DNA of 64,000 nucleotides from Ophiocordyceps camponoti-saundersi (nom. inval.). Taxonomy: Eukaryota > Ascomycota > Sordariomycetes > Hypocreales > Ophiocordycipitaceae. The translations under genes and the position numbers were made by a program. Within the stretch, counting starts at the first letter, position 1; every line of letters begins with the position of its first letter. This document shows positions 60,470-64,000 of the stretch, piece by piece. The DNA lies in assembly GCA_003339415.1 (NCBI GenBank), contig PDHQ01000058.1, forward strand, positions 105,890 to 169,889, in the 5' to 3' direction. Under the pieces are notes generated by a model. It did no database searches. It had not been told where the DNA came from and worked only from the letters and a program-made list of their open reading frames with translations.

Positions 60470-61546
60470 CCCCCGTTTTGAAGGCGGGAGGCGGAGAAAG
60501 CGAAGGGAAAAAAACAAAACACACTCTCGCAACTCTCCTCCACTCCACCTAGACATGAACCATCCCACCCCTTTTTTTCACACGTCTTCATCACTCACGA
60601 CCTCACGAGCCACGCAATGTCTTCAACGAAGCACTCTTTCAAGAACACAAAAAAAACTCATCCCACGTCTTGTCTTAAACTTTGTTCTTTTTTTCTCCCT
60701 CCCCTTTCGCAAAGTCAATTCATGCGTTTCTTTGTTGTTGTTTTTTTTCTTTGACTCAAATTACCGCGTGCTGGATACCAATTTACAAAGTGTGTCACGG
60801 AATAGAATATTTGAACCTCCTCATTCATGCATCGTCATAATCCTCATGAGACAGGGTCCCTTGGAAATTGAAAGACACGACGCAATGATTCAACTTGTAT
60901 TTGGTGAGAGAGGAAAGAAAGTCCACGCCAGAGGAAGACTATGAGAAAGGAGCCTCCCATTATTAGGACGATGACGATGACGACGACCAATCAGAAGGAG
61001 AAGTAGAAAAATTACGCATTAGCAAATGTCGTACATATTAAGTTGAGCAAGTGCTCCGTCTCCTCGTCATGTCAGTCTCTCCTCCTTGCCTCTCCTCGCC
61101 TGTTTTCCTCTCTGTTCCCCCCCCCAAAAGAAAGATCCTCCATCAATCTACCTGCACGCTGGTGACAGTCTGTGTAAAAAAAAATTGGACCCGCCGCCCT
61201 ATCAGGTTCCCCTCTTACCGCGCCGCGAGCCGTGGCTTGCCATCCGCCTGAAAGGAGGGGGTAATGGGGGGGGGGATGAAGGTGTTTGGGTTGGGGAGGG
61301 GGTTTGGGTGAAAAGGGGGGAGGCCGTACAATCTGTTGCGAACCTCCCTCCTTGGTAAAGATAAAAAAGGTCCCATCAATCTCCGTCTGTCAAGGGCAAG
61401 ACAGAGAATGCCGCAAGAATGACAAGACTTAGGAGCGAACCAAAATCAACAAACTTTTCGTCATCCTGTCCTCATATAGAAAATAAAGGGGGGGGATTTT
61501 CGCTAGACAGAAGAGAGACTCAAGCCCCCCTTTCACCTCCTCTTCT
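60470..61546. other. Convergent intergenic region
   Basis: About 1.1 kb between the coiled-coil gene (+) and the DUF7514 gene (-), both ending here. It contains A-rich and G-rich runs. The open frames at 60555-60944 and 61051-61358 have no domain and are not supported. Confidence 0.5.
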
Positions 61547-63540
61547 TCAACCGGCGTAGCGTGGTGCTCGCTGCGTGCGGCTCGTCGACGGCGGCGCCTC
61601 ACGGTCGTCATACGTCGATCCGGCGTCGCGACCCTGGAAGAAGGCATAGTTGTCCGCGCGGCCCAGGCTCGCCTTGGGGCTGCCGTCACGCGAAGACGAG
61701 GAAGGCGTCGGCTGCTGGCCACCGCGCGTCCCGTGTCCGCCGCCGCTGCGCCGCGATCCACCGTGCCGACTCGCCGGCTCGTGGTCGGAAGAGTGTCGAT
61801 GCTTGCTAGGACGGGGGCTTGCGTCACGGTGACGGTGATGGCGATGCTGGTGCTGATGCTGGTGATGGCGGTGGTGACGCCGTGGAGACGCGTCGCGCCC
61901 GGACCTCGACGACGTTTCCTCTACCAGCACCTTGCTGCCGGCAGCGGCGGTAGCGGCTGGTCGGGTCGAGGGCTGATCCCGGATCCTGTGATACGACTTG
62001 GTCCCATGATGCTGCGCATTCGTCGCCGGCACTTCGATGACTTCAATGTACGTCTCGCGGTCTCGCTTTTCATCTCGCCGGCCCCTCTCCTGATCCTTGG
62101 GACTCAAACTTCGGGAGACCATGTCGCGAAAGGTGCTCATCCACGATGGTGGGCGCGAGGCCGAGTAGCCCATGGCCTCGACCCAGTCAGTGAGAGCGGT
62201 GGCGACGCGGTGGCGCGTCTTGTCGTGCGCTCGCGACGGGAAAAGGTGCCTGGACAGCTGCTTGGGAAGCCTTTCGGGTTTGTCATCGGGCGAATCGCCC
62301 GCTGCCTCGATCGGCAGAGCTGCCATGATGCTGTCCAAGCGGCGCGCCTCCGAATCGGGGCTGACCTGGATGAAGACAGACATCCAGTTGACGAAGCCAT
62401 CCGACGTCAGGGCCGGGATGTAAGCCTTTTCCTTGCTCTCGCCTTGGATCAGATGGTATTCGCATCTCAGGTCCTGGTAGAGCAGCTCGAGACTGTGCAG
62501 CGGTTTTCTCGAGTCACAATCAAAGATGACTGGTAGATCGACGTCAGCTCAGGCACTGCTTCTTATCAACGTTTGAATCTCCCCAACTTACCTTGGAAAG
62601 GATAGTGCTCCACGTCAAGCTGGAACCTCTTATAAAAGAGAAGAAGCTTGCTTGGCGAGAGGACCAGCGAGTTCTTGGGCTCAAATTCGGAAATCTGCTG
62701 GCGTCAGCGACCGTCACGAAGAGGCCAAGAAGATGGAAAAAAGGGGGGAAAGGAACGTACAACGTAGCTTGCCAGGCCGCGTAGGACCTGCCGCAACCTC
62801 GTGGTGGGCTCGCCATTGCCAGTGAACAGTCGTCCCCATTGGAGGTCCACGACCGACAGCTCCGAGACGGGGGTCGACTTGGCACTCGTGTCGGAACGCG
62901 TCTGCCCTCGATGGTTGAGCTTGGGTGGTGGTCGATCCGAAAAGTGAACCGTGGGTCGCAGCTTGGGGCTGTCGGATGCCGACGACACAGACGGAGGTCC
63001 AAAACTGGAGAGGGGAGGGGAGGGACAACGAGGGGGAAAGGCCGACGACTGCGACTTGACGAACGATTCCCTGTAGGGGGTTGAAGGACGCAGGGGAGGA
63101 CGCTTCGAGGCGGTGGCTAGCGGTGGCCGCCGACGGGAAGTGTTAGGGCATGGGTTGGAGTCATCGGGAGATGCGAGGCAGCCCTCCTTGGTAGAGGAGC
63201 GGACATCATCTTCCTCTTCCTCGACGGTAGCCTGAAACGGCTTGCCGCTGGACTTGGGCAGCCAGTCCGGCGATTCACTGAAGTCTGAGTCCGGAGTGGA
63301 AGGGCCGTCGCTGGGTGTAGACGACTCCGATGACGGCTCGGACGAGTCGGACGAGTTGACTTTAAAGACGGCGTCAGCATGAAAAACGAATATTTCGAGG
63401 AGGGGCCATCGCAGCTTACACTTGCTGTGGACAAGATCGACAATGTTGTCGATCCAGGCCTGCTTCAGATCGCCAAGGTTGGTATCCCTGACGACATCCT
63501 CGACCTGCTTCTTAGTCGGCATAGAATTAGAAGAAGCCAT
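61547..63540 (-). CDS. DUF7514-domain protein with His/Ser-rich tail
   Basis: Fungus-restricted protein of unknown function. Four exons on the minus strand: 63540-63420, 63359-62761, 62694-62592 and 62529-61547, giving 601 residues in one frame. The start at 63540 (MASSNSMPTK) is preferred over an upstream in-frame ATG at 63597 because it precedes the compact N-terminal helix segment. Residues about 42-210 are Ser/Pro-rich and disordered. The DUF7514-type region spans about residues 215-385: WGRLFTGNGEPTTRLRQVLRGLASYV, ISEFEPKNSLVLSPSKLLLFY, VEHYPFQVIFDC, LELLYQDLRCEYH, YIPALTSDGFVNWM, and PERLPKQLSRHLFPSR. The C-terminal 180 residues are basic with His-Gln/His-Arg runs. Introns of 60, 66 and 62 bases carry CTGAC branch sites and normal GT-AG ends. 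Confidence 0.85.
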
Positions 63541-63893
63541 TATAAAGAAAAGCAACTCCAGTTGCAACGAGGGTGGACGAGTGAAACAACAAACCAAAGA
63601 GGGGAAAAGAAAAAAAGAAGGGTGACGGTGGCCAGGAGGGCGGCACGATATATAGTAGATCTGTCAAGCCCATGACACGTCGTCCCTCCCAAGTCCCGAG
63701 GAGACTCGCGACTCGGTCCACAGATGCAGTGGCGTATGTGAGACGCCAGAAAAGCTCCGACTGTGCTGCCTGCACGACATATCGTCCCGGTTTACAGGCG
63801 GCGGGCGGGCGAAAGAAGGCAAGCCGGGGTCAACGTCGGCGGCGGCGATGGGCCACCATTCGAACAGCGCAGAAAGGGGGAGGGTAAGGAAGG

Positions 63894-63932
<39 letters not shown>

Positions 63933-64000
63933 CTGTACCAGATCCTCGTTTGGGCGGTTGGGGTCCCGTGGGGCGTGTGGATGCAACAAGTAGTTCCTTT
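63541..64000. other. Upstream region of DUF7514 gene; window end
   Basis: Probable promoter of the minus-strand gene. It contains a 36-base poly-G run at 63897-63932. No other gene is visible before the window ends. Confidence 0.5.
63897..63932. repeat. Poly-G run, 36 bases
   Basis: Unbroken G tract about 0.36 kb upstream of the DUF7514 gene start; potential G-quadruplex and a likely source of length error. Confidence 0.85.

Overview
The window reads as nuclear DNA of a filamentous ascomycete (Pezizomycotina, most likely Sordariomycetes). The evidence is short GT-AG introns of about 50-240 bases with CTGAC/CTAAC-type branch sites, C-rich third codon positions, fungus-restricted families (DUF6590, DUF7514, Stc1, Zn2Cys6 regulator, Nudix and N2227 methyltransferase in fungal form), and an AT-rich retrotransposon block with the mutational signature of repeat-induced point mutation (RIP). 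Species cannot be named from the sequence. There is one 10-base assembly gap (31341-31350).

Layout. 0.1-21.4 kb is gene-rich: secreted class II haem peroxidase (-), Nudix hydrolase (+), secreted tandem-repeat protein (-), His/Cys-rich protein (+), large coiled-coil Ser/Pro-rich protein (-), an eight-exon DUF6590 protein (+), a short-chain dehydrogenase ending in a peroxisomal SKL signal (+), a carnosine N-methyltransferase-like enzyme (-), a proteasome assembly chaperone 4-like protein (+) and transportin/Kap104 (+). 21.4-32.5 kb is about 11 kb with no supportable gene, full of microsatellites and homopolymer runs. 32.5-40.6 kb holds a Zn2Cys6 transcription factor (+), an Stc1-domain protein (+) and pyruvate dehydrogenase kinase (-). 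41.03-59.39 kb is occupied by two full-length, RIP-degraded Ty3/gypsy LTR retrotransposons of about 9.1 kb each, inverted relative to one another and separated by 83 bases. 59.7-63.5 kb returns to ordinary genes: a small acidic coiled-coil protein (+) and a DUF7514 protein (-).

The genes are unrelated housekeeping and accessory functions, each with its own promoter; there is no gene cluster. I rebuilt exon structures by hand from splice sites, frame and family conservation. Several differ from the uninterrupted reading frames: the transcription factor gains a 90-codon last exon, and the peroxidase and DUF7514 genes gain exons. The least ordinary part is the retrotransposon pair. It has two distinct LTR subfamilies, very different mutation loads, mutation fading at the outer edges, and a long sense-strand reading frame of about 560 codons between integrase and the 3' LTR that I cannot assign to a family.
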